A stretch of 64,000 nt of DNA from Lasiosphaeris hirsuta (lineage: Eukaryota; Ascomycota; Sordariomycetes; Sordariales; Lasiosphaeriaceae): assembly GCA_030549175.1 (NCBI GenBank), contig JAUKUA010000001.1, positions 1,240,001 through 1,304,000 of the forward strand, written 5' to 3'. Made by a program: the position numbers and the translations under genes. This document shows positions 1 through 10,544 of the stretch, in pieces (the first letter of the stretch is position 1; every line of letters begins with the position of its first letter). The notes below the pieces were generated by a model. That model made no database searches and had not been told where the DNA came from. It worked only from the letters and a program-made list of their open reading frames with translations.

Positions 1-567
1 CAAGCTTCGTCGCTTGTTCCATTGCTGACTGGACATGTGCATGACATCATGTCGAAGGAGCCAGTCCCCAAGCGGCTTGGCATCGTCGGCTCAGCACCTC
101 GGAGAAGTCATCTCTGGCCAAACAACCGATTACTCATCGGTCTCTCGACTGGCAGACCGCTGCCGGGACGTGACGGTTTTGATCGCCGAGCGTTTTCTTC
201 TGACTCGTCGATGGGCTGCACATGGCGCAAAGACATGCCTGCCGCCAAGGCAGGTGATTTGAGTTTATTCGCACGCGATTCCACCTACCTTATCAACTTA
301 TCCAACACAATTTCGTACTCGGCTCATTCTGCGGTATGCTGTACGCTGTACGCTATGCGCTGTCCGCTGAAGGATTAATCGATTATCCGTGCCTTAGACA
401 TCATCATTACATCCCTCTCCAGAACATGCTGCAGACATCCTGACCTGTTTGCGCAGCCTGATTACAAACTCTAAACGCAGAGGAACCCAGATGCAAATGC
501 AGTTCTAGGCGCCAATTTCCCCAAGGGTATGCATCGAGATAGCCTCCAATGTTCTAATACTAGGTAC
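1..567. other. Left-edge intergenic sequence
   Basis: No reading frame here has convincing protein character. The right part is presumably the 3' untranslated region of the minus-strand coiled-coil gene whose stop lies at 568. I see no RNA gene or repeat. Confidence 0.6.
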
Positions 568-3500
568 CTATTCACACTCGGCAGCCCAGACGCACCTAAA
601 TATTGACTGCAGCCAAAACAAGCCCCTATCTGCGAACACCTCCCCAGCCCTCCCCAGCACCTCCCTTCTCTCCCGCAACATCTCCCTGCCCTTCTCCCCA
701 GCTCTACTCTCCGGGAACACAATGCCATGCCACACCTGCTGGGCCCACAACACCATGGGATCCACCGCCAGTCGATAGTCTACCTCGCCGAGGGGTGACC
801 ACCCGGGATACGGCGCCTTGTCGTAGATGTCGCGCAGGTACGCATGACGCCAGTCGTTGGCGTGCACCCATATCCCACGCTCGAACCGCACCGCCGTGGC
901 CGCCAGCCACGTCAGCAGCACAAAGGCCAGCAGGAAGATGTCCACGAGCGTGCGCGCCGAGGGCGCCCTGCGCAGCCAGGCTGGTTTGGAGAGCGGGGGG
1001 AGGAGCGAGAGCAAGGGGAGCGATTCCGGCGTGCGGACTTGGATGGAGAACGGGAGGTGGAAGCGGAAGCGGCCGTACCCCTCGACGAGGGCAAGGCCGG
1101 TGAGGTGTAGGATGTAAAGAGGCAGGCCGGTGGTGAGGGAGATGCAGAAGTAGAAGAGGTTTTGGAGGTTGTAGAGTCGGATGAGGAGGACGAAGATGAT
1201 CCAGGTGGCGGCGGTGAGGAGTTGGCAGATATAAGTCCAGGTTAGGCTGTTGGCCGGGAGGTGACCGTGGCCGTGGTGGCTCACGCAGCCGGGCTGATAG
1301 ACAAAGGTAGAAGGTGGCTGAGAACGCATGGTGCGAGGTGTCGGGGTGGCTTGCCCGTCTCCGTATTCTGCGGCGGTGCCGATTGTACCGTCTTGGGTGT
1401 CCCCGACATGGGCGTCCTCGGTCTGGATGTCCAAGCCCTGGCCAACTGGAGGCACCGGAACCTCCTCGTCGAGCTGCTGTGGCACGGTTCCGGCACAGCA
1501 GCCCCCGTGGACCATGTTGTAGTAAACCGCCGGCAAAAAAAACTGCAGCAACGAACAGAAGCAAGCTTTAGTGCCGCGATTCTCCGCTCTGTGTTGCTCC
1601 TGGAGCGCAAGCAACGCTTCTACAGTGCCCCTTTCTGCCAAGTGCTGGCTCCGAGCGACCTCTTCCTCTATCAGCAACTTCATCCTCGCAATCTTGGCCC
1701 TAGCTTGCTCGAGCATGAGCTCCTTCCTGCCCCGTGATATATATAGAGCGTGTTCCTGGTTCTTGGATCTGGCGAGCCTCTGCTTGGTCTCCTCCACTTC
1801 GTCTTCCAGCTGCCTCATTTTCTCCCGTATCGCCGCCTCATTCTTGGCTGTACGGCGCCTGTTTTCTTCCACTTGTTCGTCGAGCTCCCGCATCCTCTCG
1901 AGCCTGGCCGCATCCTCTTCAGCCGCACGCCGCTCGTGCTCCTTCAGCTGATGTGCCCTCTCCTTGACTTCTAGCTTGGCCTCCCTAAGCAGCCGTTGTT
2001 TCTCTTTCTTCATGCCATCAACATCGGAAATGCGGCGCTTATATTCCGTCATCTTCAAGTGAAGCCTCGCTCGCTCCGCATGCAGCTCCTCCCTAAGCGC
2101 ATACTCATCCGCTCGTCTTTTGTCAACCTCCCTTTCCAAATTCTTTTTCATCTTTTCGAACTCCTCTTTCTTCTTTTCAAGCTCCACCTCAGACGCCCTC
2201 AGGCCCGCCATTTCTTTCTGCACTTTCGCCGCCTCTATCTCGTGCAGTTGACGAACCTCCTCATACCTTGATATTTCGTCATCCAGTTCCTCCTGTTGCT
2301 CCGCATGTCTATGGGCCTCCTGGGCCCGAGTCCTCTCTAGATCGGCAAGGCTTTGGGCAACCTCCGAGCTTTCCACTGGCGTCGCCTCCTTTGCCTTCCT
2401 AATGAGCTCTTCCAGCTGCTCTTCCAGCTGTAAGCGCCGCGCCGCAACCTTCTCCGCCTCCTCTGAGGATAAGTCTTGCGGAGGAGGATCAAGAGCTGCC
2501 TTGAGGGCCTCTTCTCTCAGCTGTTGTTGGAGTCGCTTGCATGTGTCCTCAAGTGTTTCGATCTGTTCGAGCCGCTGCGCCTCTCGGTCTTGTAGTTCGC
2601 TGATCTGGCGGTGGAGCTTGGCAATCTCCTCTTCACTGTCGTCGTCATCCTCTTTCTCTCCATCCTCGTACTCGTCCTCATCTTCGTCCAGACTCTCGCC
2701 CTCAAGTAGTAGGGCCAGACTCGGACCTAAATGCGGTCGAACGGCCGTTTCAATTTTTCCTTCAAGTTCTTTGAGCGTTTGTTCCAGCTCCTCGTCGTAA
2801 CGCCCCTCTAGTTTACTAGAAATACGGTCGCGTAGGCCCTGGGACTCTTCCACGTCTTTCCTTTGCCTGTCCATAATGTACTTGTCCAAGATTGCCATCT
2901 CTTGGTTGCATTCCTCAATGAGTTCGGCCTCGGCTGGGTCCTCGCCTGACTCAAACCTTTTGTAGATGTGTTTGAAGGCTCTCAGAGCCCTCAACACGGC
3001 GTCGGGCGCCCTGAATCTCTCGCTGATTGTTGATAGGGTGTCTCGACTTGTGTCACTAGGACTGCTGCTCTTATCGTTCACGAAGGTTCTTGGCTCGTGT
3101 TCAACCCACGAGTTCACTGTATCCGTCAACTTCTTGATTGACATCCTATCAGTTGCGCGCTGGGCCAAAAGTGAATCTCGCTGAGTCTGGAGCTTGGAGA
3201 TTTTCTTCTGGAGCTCCTTTATTTCTTCTTGGGATTCGGAGGCGACCTGTGAACTCAGTATTTTAAGGTTGTCAACAACTCTTGGCAGATCCTGTTTGTT
3301 TTTGTCTACCCCCTTTTTCATGTCCGAGACGATGCTTTGCAGGTAACACAAAACCGCGTCGAATCGGTGGGTAGGTTTCTTGTACTCGAGGGATTCGGCC
3401 GTATCAGCTGAGCCAGCGTCGCTCTTGGTGTCCTTTTTGCTGTCCGATCTTGATGTCGGTTCGCTCAAACTATCCGATGCCGCGGGCAGGCGCTGCAACG

Positions 3501-4989
3501 CTTCCACTTGGACTTCTAGTTGTTTCTTTTCCCTGACTACCAACTCCACTTGAGCCTTCAACTGCTTATTCTCCTCGACGACCGCCTCCATCTTGAGCGC
3601 CGCCTGGCGCTTTTCAATCTCTGCTATCCGCATGGCCTCGATGGAGTCGTGCATCCTGGCCAGCGCCATCGCTTCCTTTGACTTTGCATCATTAAACTCG
3701 GCTCTGCTGACCCAATGTTCACTCCAACGTTCGACCTCTTGTTCTGGCTCGGGCTCCCGCTTCTGAGAGCTTATAAGCTCTTCTCTTGCGGCGCGCAATT
3801 GGCCCTCCAACAGCCCAATCCTCTGTGTCAAGACGTTAAACTCTGCCTTGACCTTATCTGTCTCAGAGTCGCGCCTTCCATCCACTTCCTGAATGAACTC
3901 GTTCGCAGCCTCAAGGTTCTTGATGATCGCATCCTGGCTGGCCATCGTCTTGTGATCGTTCGCGGCTTTCTCGACGAGGTGCTCCCGTTCAGCCTCAGAC
4001 TTTTCCAAGTCGTCCTTGAGTGCTTGCAGTTTCGCCTTGTCCGCACGGATTTGCTTGTTCGCATTGATGGTAGCCGTGCAGGCAAGCACCATATTGGACG
4101 CTGCCTTGTTGTAGTACCTTTGCAGTGTAAACCAACATGCCGTGATATGCATGGCCTGCTCCTCCATGGCCGTGCGCAGTTTCCCAAACGGATCAACCTC
4201 CTCGATCATGCCCACCCAGGGGGGATCCGTGATGGCTTGGAGGAGCTCGTCGAGAATATAGTCCTGTGTCTCACTACGGGGATAATAGCCTATCGAATCG
4301 TCCCATCCAGGGAAAACCAGCGTGAGAAGGTACGGGTTTTCTTGTCCGCTAGTGCTAGAGACGTTGCTGCGGGCGGGACTTGCGGCTCGGGCAGAGCGGG
4401 GAGGACTGAAGACCCGGCGGTTCGTCGGGGGCTGGAGGCTGGAGGCTCGCCTATCGTCGCTTTTGCGTTCTTCATGATGGGTTTTGAGAAGCCACCTATG
4501 TAAATTCTCATTGTCGACTCGTGCGGTAGACCTCCCGCGTTCCTCTTCCAAAAACGCTGCTAGGGGGCTGCGCTGGGACTCTGGGAGCAATAGGTTGACT
4601 GGTGCGGATCCTGTGGACGTGGATGGCGCTAGGGGCGACGTGGGTGAGGCCCTGGCCGACGTGGGTGATATCCGGGACGACGTGGGTGACATCTGGAGCC
4701 TCGTGGGTGATATCCCGGGCGATGTGGGCGATGCTGCCGGCGACCCGGATCCTGAACTTGTCTTGCCTCGCTCCCAGATACTCTTCCAGGGCACCTGTTT
4801 GGAAGTCGAACTCCCCGCTGGATTATGCTCCGAGCCTCGTCTGGGCCCTACCCATGTGGTGGGCGGCACCGGCGATGTGGGCGGTATGGGCGGTACTGCC
4901 TTGTTCCGGCTTGGAGGCCTGCTATTACCAGAGCCCTCCCCGTCTTCCGGGTACTGTTCCATCCCATAGGGGTTGAAATATTTGTCCAT
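568..4989 (-). CDS. Large coiled-coil protein with multi-span C-terminal membrane tail
   Basis: A single uninterrupted frame encodes 1473 residues; the start is the ATG at 4989. I do not recognise a named family. Residues 1-220 are Ser/Pro-rich and disordered, with five or six seven-residue repeats carrying a Ser-Pro-Thr core around residues 86-120. A globular-looking stretch follows near 220-300. Long charged heptad-type coiled coil then runs from about 300 to 1140, broken by an acidic Asp/Glu run near 770. The tail is hydrophobic: a Cys-containing segment near 1143-1163 and likely transmembrane helices near 1252-1271, 1276-1300 and 1348-1368, ending in a soluble segment rich in Trp. The architecture suggests a membrane-anchored tether or scaffold (nuclear envelope, ER or spindle-pole related), but that is inference. 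The Ser-Pro sites could be targets of proline-directed kinases. Nse4 lies upstream on the same strand with its own promoter gap. Confidence 0.85.
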   Translation of the reverse strand: MDKYFNPYGMEQYPEDGEGSGNSRPPSRNKAVPPIPPTSPVPPTTWVGPRRGSEHNPAGSSTSKQVPWKSIWERGKTSSGSGSPAASPTSPGISPTRLQMSPTSSRISPTSARASPTSPLAPSTSTGSAPVNLLLPESQRSPLAAFLEEERGRSTARVDNENLHRWLLKTHHEERKSDDRRASSLQPPTNRRVFSPPRSARAASPARSNVSSTSGQENPYLLTLVFPGWDDSIGYYPRSETQDYILDELLQAITDPPWVGMIEEVDPFGKLRTAMEEQAMHITACWFTLQRYYNKAASNMVLACTATINANKQIRADKAKLQALKDDLEKSEAEREHLVEKAANDHKTMASQDAIIKNLEAANEFIQEVDGRRDSETDKVKAEFNVLTQRIGLLEGQLRAAREELISSQKREPEPEQEVERWSEHWVSRAEFNDAKSKEAMALARMHDSIEAMRIAEIEKRQAALKMEAVVEENKQLKAQVELVVREKKQLEVQVEALQRLPAASDSLSEPTSRSDSKKDTKSDAGSADTAESLEYKKPTHRFDAVLCYLQSIVSDMKKGVDKNKQDLPRVVDNLKILSSQVASESQEEIKELQKKISKLQTQRDSLLAQRATDRMSIKKLTDTVNSWVEHEPRTFVNDKSSSPSDTSRDTLSTISERFRAPDAVLRALRAFKHIYKRFESGEDPAEAELIEECNQEMAILDKYIMDRQRKDVEESQGLRDRISSKLEGRYDEELEQTLKELEGKIETAVRPHLGPSLALLLEGESLDEDEDEYEDGEKEDDDDSEEEIAKLHRQISELQDREAQRLEQIETLEDTCKRLQQQLREEALKAALDPPPQDLSSEEAEKVAARRLQLEEQLEELIRKAKEATPVESSEVAQSLADLERTRAQEAHRHAEQQEELDDEISRYEEVRQLHEIEAAKVQKEMAGLRASEVELEKKKEEFEKMKKNLEREVDKRRADEYALREELHAERARLHLKMTEYKRRISDVDGMKKEKQRLLREAKLEVKERAHQLKEHERRAAEEDAARLERMRELDEQVEENRRRTAKNEAAIREKMRQLEDEVEETKQRLARSKNQEHALYISRGRKELMLEQARAKIARMKLLIEEEVARSQHLAERGTVEALLALQEQHRAENRGTKACFCSLLQFFLPAVYYNMVHGGCCAGTVPQQLDEEVPVPPVGQGLDIQTEDAHVGDTQDGTIGTAAEYGDGQATPTPRTMRSQPPSTFVYQPGCVSHHGHGHLPANSLTWTYICQLLTAATWIIFVLLIRLYNLQNLFYFCISLTTGLPLYILHLTGLALVEGYGRFRFHLPFSIQVRTPESLPLLSLLPPLSKPAWLRRAPSARTLVDIFLLAFVLLTWLAATAVRFERGIWVHANDWRHAYLRDIYDKAPYPGWSPLGEVDYRLAVDPMVLWAQQVWHGIVFPESRAGEKGREMLRERREVLGRAGEVFADRGLFWLQSIFRCVWAAECE
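4637..4731. repeat. Five-copy 21-bp coding minisatellite
   Basis: An 11-bp core, GACGTGGGTGA with few changes, recurs at 4637, 4658, 4679, 4700 and 4721, a strict 21-bp period. On the minus strand it encodes the seven-residue Ser-Pro-Thr-Ser-type repeats of the coiled-coil protein. The unit length keeps the frame, so copy-number change would not break the gene. Confidence 0.85.
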
Positions 4990-5584
4990 AGCTTTGACCC
5001 GACTCTGTGTGACTTAGTGTGGTGTTGTTGACGGACGAGCAGATTTATGTCCAGCGCCTCAAGATCCAATGGTGGCAGGTTGCTCTAGTCCTAGGTTTAA
5101 TAAGTCGATTAGCTGCAGAGTCTCGTCGGGGAAATGAAGAAAACGAGAACCGCGACATGTCGAACAAGTTACTCGATGCACCGAGGAACAATCAATTGAC
5201 CGTTCGGCAGCCGTCATCAAAGACATCGTCTGGAACTCCCGGAAGCGGAACAGGCTTTCTAGGTTGGAAAACTTAGCGATAAATTATCAGCTGCTGTCGT
5301 AGACAAAGAAAATCCGCTTGGGAAATTGAATCGCTAATACTATTGGCACACTCGGGTCATGGCAACACAGTCGTGTGCGGGATCCGGATTGCCTATTAGA
5401 GGGTTATGGAGCAAGCACATTTGAAGCCAAACTTGGTCCTATCAGAACGCCAACTTCTCAGTCTCGCTCCTGCCAGCGACAAAAACAGTGCCATCGAAAC
5501 GGAGAGCTCAGCCTCAGACGGGGACACAGCTTAGCGCGCAGCTAATTCATATCCGCAAACTGTAGTTGTAATTCTACACTGTGG
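4990..5584. promoter_or_regulatory. Spacer upstream of coiled-coil gene, downstream of nse4
   Basis: This 595-bp gap separates two minus-strand genes. It should hold the nse4 3' end and the promoter and 5' leader of the coiled-coil gene. No clear core element is visible. Confidence 0.4.
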
Positions 5585-6951
5585 CTAGTTATACCAGCCT
5601 CTCGCCCCCGGGCCGCCTGCCTCCTCCTCTTCGCGATGGGGAATCATGGGCTCCTTGATATTGAAGGCTTTGATGACCTCCTGCCAGATTTCCATATCGA
5701 TTGACATGATGGCTTGGTGTCGCATGGTCCCATGCCGAGACTGGGCATTGTTGCTTTCAGGATCCTTTCGGAATGGTTCTATTGTTCTGTTAGCGGCGGC
5801 CAGCTTGGAGCAAATAGTTGCCTACCTAGAGCTGGGAGGCCATTGTCATCAAATGTGAGCTTGACGCTGCCCTCGCGGATCAAGAAACTGACGTAGAACA
5901 TGTTCTCTACTGTCTGGCCAAACGAATGCGGGTTGATGACGAATCTTAATAAGTCAATGCCTCCAGTTTCTCGCAGCGAGTGACGATCCATGATCTCCCT
6001 TTCGTCGTCGGATGGGTATTCATCCCCGAGGGCAGTGAGCTCATCCTCGACAGCATTCTGTGCCTCTTCTTGCACCTTTGTGAGGTGGTCGTGGATCTTT
6101 TTGCAGATCGCTGGCAGGTCGTTCTTGTCCGACTTCTTGAGATCCTCAGCCCTCAGCTCTTGAGGCCTGACCTCCCTGAGATTCGCGACTTTGAATGGCG
6201 CCGATCTCTTTGCAACCTTCCTGGCCTTTTTCTCAAGAGATAATGGGCCCAAGAGAAACCCGGGCAGAGCGGGTCTACGAACGCTAGGCAGGACAGCAAA
6301 TCGGCCCAAGTGTGCCCAATTCATCATATCGCCCTCATCTCCCACATCATCCTCATCCTCGTCGCCTAAAGCACCACGGTCAGGCCGCCGCCGCCTCCTT
6401 TGTGTGCTGGAAAGCTCCACAGCCTCGTCATCATCAACACCACCACCTTCGCGCATGTAGAGAATGCATTTCGACACAAACTCGTCGACGTCGATGCCGC
6501 CGCCCACATTTCCCGAAGTTAGGCGTTGAACACGACGAGCGGATAGATCAGCAGCTATCACCAAACCACGCGCGTCGATCGTGGCCTCGGCTGTTTGCTT
6601 GACGTTTTTGATGATTTTGTTGGACTGGTCGAGGTATTGCAGGAGTGCTTTGGGGTCCGACTGCAAGAATTCGTCCGGGTTCTCCCTCATCTGCTGCTGC
6701 ATGTCACGCAAGCTCCGCTGAATTTCACGGCGCTCCCTCATAGATTGGTCGGGGTCGTACGCATCAAGATCGCCGACATCTTGTTCGGGAGATGGCTGAC
6801 GAGTCCGCTGTCGTCTGTTTGAACCTTCGCCATTGGTATCTGGCCGCCTTTTTCTGGAAGCACCTGCACTGTCTCTGTTTCTAACTGCGAGGTTTCGGTG
6901 GTTTGCCGGAGACGCTGGCGTCCCATCCGCAAAGGATTCCGAGTCAGACAT
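5585..6951 (-). CDS. nse4: Smc5/6 complex kleisin subunit Nse4
   Basis: Nse4 is the kleisin of the Smc5/6 complex. It bridges the SMC heads and binds Nse1/Nse3, acting in the nucleus in homologous-recombination repair and rDNA stability. Two exons are read: 6951-5826 and 5778-5585, with a 47-nt intron (GTAGGC donor, GCTAAC branch, ATAG acceptor), giving 439 residues. The N terminus is acidic and disordered with an Arg/Lys patch. Residues about 98-170 match the Nse3/MAGE-binding N-terminal domain. The C-terminal winged-helix domain starts near residue 330 and contains the family pattern around [18 protein letters not shown]. The last exon supplies the expected final helix and an acidic end. 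It is divergent from vps34 with 539 bp between the start codons. I am confident of the family and fairly confident of the intron. Confidence 0.92.
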
Positions 6952-7490
6952 GGTTGTGTGCTTGTGAAATTAGGTGGGAGAAATGACAATGAATACTTGA
7001 GATAGTAATAGCTCCTTTGTGAAAGCGGGTTTTTTTTTTCCTTCTTTCGTATTGCAGCTGTGACTTTTTAGGTTGTGTATTATCGTGCCCAGTTGTTTGG
7101 CGGGCTGCTGGAGGCCCTTCTTCACCGAGGCGCGTTTCCAAAATTTGGAGACGCGACTGCCAAAGCACTTTAGCTCATGTGGGGCAGGTGGGGGGCCTGG
7201 TGATCGTTCCTGCCCTGCAGGGGGTGTGGTGAACTACTGTGGGGCGCCGATGTTCCATGAGCCTTGCAGCCCAGCGGTGGAACTGAGGGGGGCATGGTTC
7301 CGCGGTCGGGGGGTATTTCTGACCAGCGCGCAGCGCTTAACCCAGCTCTTTTGTCCACAGCTACTCCATCCCATGATCAATCAAAGTGCAAGACATGATA
7401 CATTAATACTATTACTCTTGCCATCCCTTTTCAAATCGACACACTCCCAAGTCACTCTAGTGACGAGGGTTTGCATGTAAGCGCCTCAGC
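6952..7490. promoter_or_regulatory. Divergent nse4/vps34 promoter region
   Basis: These 539 bp lie between the start codons of nse4 (minus) and vps34 (plus) and must contain both promoters and leaders. A run of T (poly-A on the minus strand) sits near 7029-7038, and a G-rich segment lies at about 7177-7315. No specific factor site is identified. Confidence 0.5.
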
Positions 7491-10301
7491 ATGGAGCCCT
7501 TTACGTTCGCCAGCTCCAACACACTCGACTTCCCAGTCAGCATTCGCATGTAGGTTTCTCCCCTACAACCACATAGTCTTATCTGCTGCCACCGCTAACT
7601 GAAAATTGCTCTCAGAATAAATCTCGAGGGTAGCGAATCCCCCATCCCATTTTCCACACTCATCGATCACCCCAAGCTCAAGCACATTGGATCTAACCAA
7701 AGCCCTCATTCGGAACTCTACGTCACTGTGCAAGTATGGGCCGGCTCCAAGCCTCTAACCGTACCGGTCCAAACGGCATACAAACCTTTTCGCAATGAAC
7801 GGAAGTGGAACGAGTGGCTTACTCTCCCCATCAAATACTCTACACTGCCCGAGAACTCCCGCCTGGCGATCACAATCTGGGATCTATCACCAACAGGTGG
7901 CCCAGGCGCACAAGGGCATGCCATTCCGTTTGGCGGAACAACACTTCCACTTTTCGATGGGGATAACCAGCTTCACAAAGGGCGGCAGAAGTGCCATGTA
8001 TACAGACACAAAGCCGCCGACGGCAATGACGACTCCAAGACGCCAGCCATCATTCCTAAGAGGAAAGAGAGTTCGAAGAATGGCGGCGCAGTGGCTGAGG
8101 ACAAAGATGGCGAGGAGCTCGACCGAATGGAGAAGCTCTTCAAGAAGCACGAGATGGGAGAAATACCACGCGTTGATTGGCTTGACCAGCTCGTCTTCCG
8201 TGGTTTCGAGAAGCGTGGGCACCAGTCGGGAACCTCTTTACAAGCAATCCTCCAGCGTAAGCGAGCAGCCGAAAGTGAGGCATTCAAAAAAGCTAGCGAT
8301 AGCAAAGAGACGGACAGCAGCCAGGAATCAGGGCCCTCAAACTTTGTGCTGAATGTTGAACTGCCGAGGTTTGACTTTCCGGTCGTCTTTGCAGATCATG
8401 AATATCCCACACCGCCCATCTCATCTCTACAGCACCTTTCCTCCTCACAGTCCAATATCGTTTTGAAACCACCCCCCGAAGTACACTTTGGCCCCGGAAT
8501 CAACGGGATTGATGATGGAGACGAGGGCTATGCAGGCCAACTCATACAAGTATACGACCCGGAGGTTGGGGCGAAGGACAACCCGGCAGAAAGCAAGCAT
8601 CGCCGACTTGTTCGAAGTCAGCACCGCAATGGAATACTTGACAAAGACCTAAAACCGAATGCTAAAGTCAGGGACGAGCTGAACTTGATCATGTCATATT
8701 CCCCAACTCACACTCTGTCTCCCGAAGAAAAGGACCTCATATGGAAGTTCCGTTACCACCTAACCAGGAACAAGAAGGCCTTGACAAAATTTGTCAAGTC
8801 AGTGAACTGGCAGGACCAAGCAGAGTCGAAACAGGCTGTGCAAGTGCTTGGAAAGTGGACTGATATTGATGTGGACGATGCCTTGGAGCTGCTGGGCCCA
8901 ACTTTCGATAACTCGGCTGTTAGAGCGTTCGCAGTTGAGCGCTTGCGAAAGGCTGACAACCACGAGCTGCTTTTGTACCTACTACAGCTGGTGCAAGCAT
9001 TAAAGTATGAGCACATCTCGCCGCAGCCTGGCCACGAGGTGGCTCAGGATTCTTCTCTTGCCCAGTTCCTCATCTCGAGGGCGATAGACAGTTTCACACT
9101 GGGCAACTACTTTTGGTGGTACGTGATGGTGGAGTGTGATGACAAAAGTCAAGACCAGGGGCAGGACAACCAGGCAATCTACCACAAAATTGCATACGAC
9201 TTCATGACAGAACTTGTCAAGCTTCCGGACGGTAAGGAAACACGAAGGACTTTGCTACGGCAAGCTGAATGGATTTCGATCTTGTCAAAGATTTCGGGGG
9301 AGATCAAAGAATCGAACGAGTCGATCGCGAGGAGAACGGAGCGCGTCAAGAATTTTCTTGCAGACCCCAAGAACGAGCTCGTCACCATTGACCCGCCGCT
9401 CCCCCTGCCGTTGGATCCATCCGTGGAGGTTATTGGCGTTGCCCCCGAGGATACCATTGTCTTCAAATCGTCACTTCATCCCATTAAGGTCGCTTTCAAG
9501 ACGACCTCGGGGCGAAAGTATCCCGTCCTCTTCAAGACAGGAGACGATCTCCGACAGGACCAACTCGTCATCCAAATCATCACACTCATGGACAACCTGC
9601 TCCAAAAGGAGAACCTGGACCTTAAGCTCTCCCCGTACAAGATCTTGGCCACGAGCACAACAGCTGGCCTGTCCCAGTTTGTGCCGTCAATGAGTTTCCA
9701 GGGCATAGCGTCGAAGTTTAGGAATAATCCGGCGCTTGCCTACCTCAAGCAGAACAATCCCGACAGCCAAGGCGGCCCGCTCGGCCTGCGGAAAGAAACC
9801 CTTGACACATTTGTCAAGTCGTGTGCCGGTTACTGCGTTATTACGTACATTCTCGGTGTCGGCGACCGGCACTTGGACAACCTCCTGCTGGCACCTGATG
9901 GACACTTTTTCCACGCCGATTTTGGCTACATTCTCGGGCGTGACCCTAAGCCCTTTGCCCCGGCAATGAAACTGTCCAAGGAGATGGTGGATTGCATGGG
10001 GGGTTCTAGCTCAGAGCATTACCGCCAGTTCAAGCAGTACTGCTTTCTGGCTTACAGTGCTCTGCGTAAGAACAGCAACCTCATTTTGAACTTGTTTAGT
10101 TTGATGGTGGATGCAAATATCCCCGACATCAAGCTTGAACCGGACAAGGCGGTGTTCAAAGTGAAAGAGAGGTTCCATCTGGAGCTTAGCGAAGAGGAGG
10201 CCATCCGGGCGCTAGAACGTATCATGGATGACAGCCTGAGTGCGCTAGTACCTGTGGTGATAGACAAACTGCACGAGATCGTGCAGCACTTTAGAGCTTA
10301 A
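7491..10301 (+). CDS. vps34: Phosphatidylinositol 3-kinase Vps34 (class III)
   Basis: Vps34 phosphorylates phosphatidylinositol to PI3P on endosome, vacuole and autophagosome membranes, together with Vps15 and Atg6/Vps30. Two exons are read: 7491-7549 (20 codons, ATG in context CAGCATGG) and 7616-10301. The 66-nt intron has a GTAGGT donor and GCTAAC branch. The product is 914 residues, close to the usual fungal length. The order is a C2 domain (about 1-270, with a low-complexity Ser/Lys insert), the PIK helical domain (about 375-570), and the lipid-kinase domain (about 640 to the end). The catalytic loop GDRHLDN is near residue 769 and the metal-binding DFG, in HADFGYILG, near 787. The C-terminal amphipathic helix ends in an HFRA-type tail, as expected for membrane activation. 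All key residues look intact. It is convergent with etr1, leaving 243 bp between stop codons. Confidence 0.96.
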
Positions 10302-10544
10302 TCCGGGGGCAGGAAGAGTTTGGGGTTTTGGTGCTTGAAGTGACTCGGAAATGGTCTGATATTGGTAACGCGCGGTGAACCTGGAGGGCGATGGGATAGT
10401 AATAACTGGCATTTTGTCCAGTAAACTTTCGGCCCTTTTGGCAGAACAGGTTCAAGCATGTTCCTACATCAACACATCTCAGCGTTCCATTATCAGATTC
10501 TATATGCACCATTATATCTATCATACATGGTATATGCCAGTCAC

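Noticed and set aside
3715..4503. 262-codon plus-strand frame inside the coiled-coil gene
   Set aside because: Antisense shadow of a strongly supported coiled-coil coding frame.
7728..7730. GTG as a start for vps34
   Set aside because: An upstream ATG exon at 7491 joins in frame through a standard intron and supplies the conserved N terminus.
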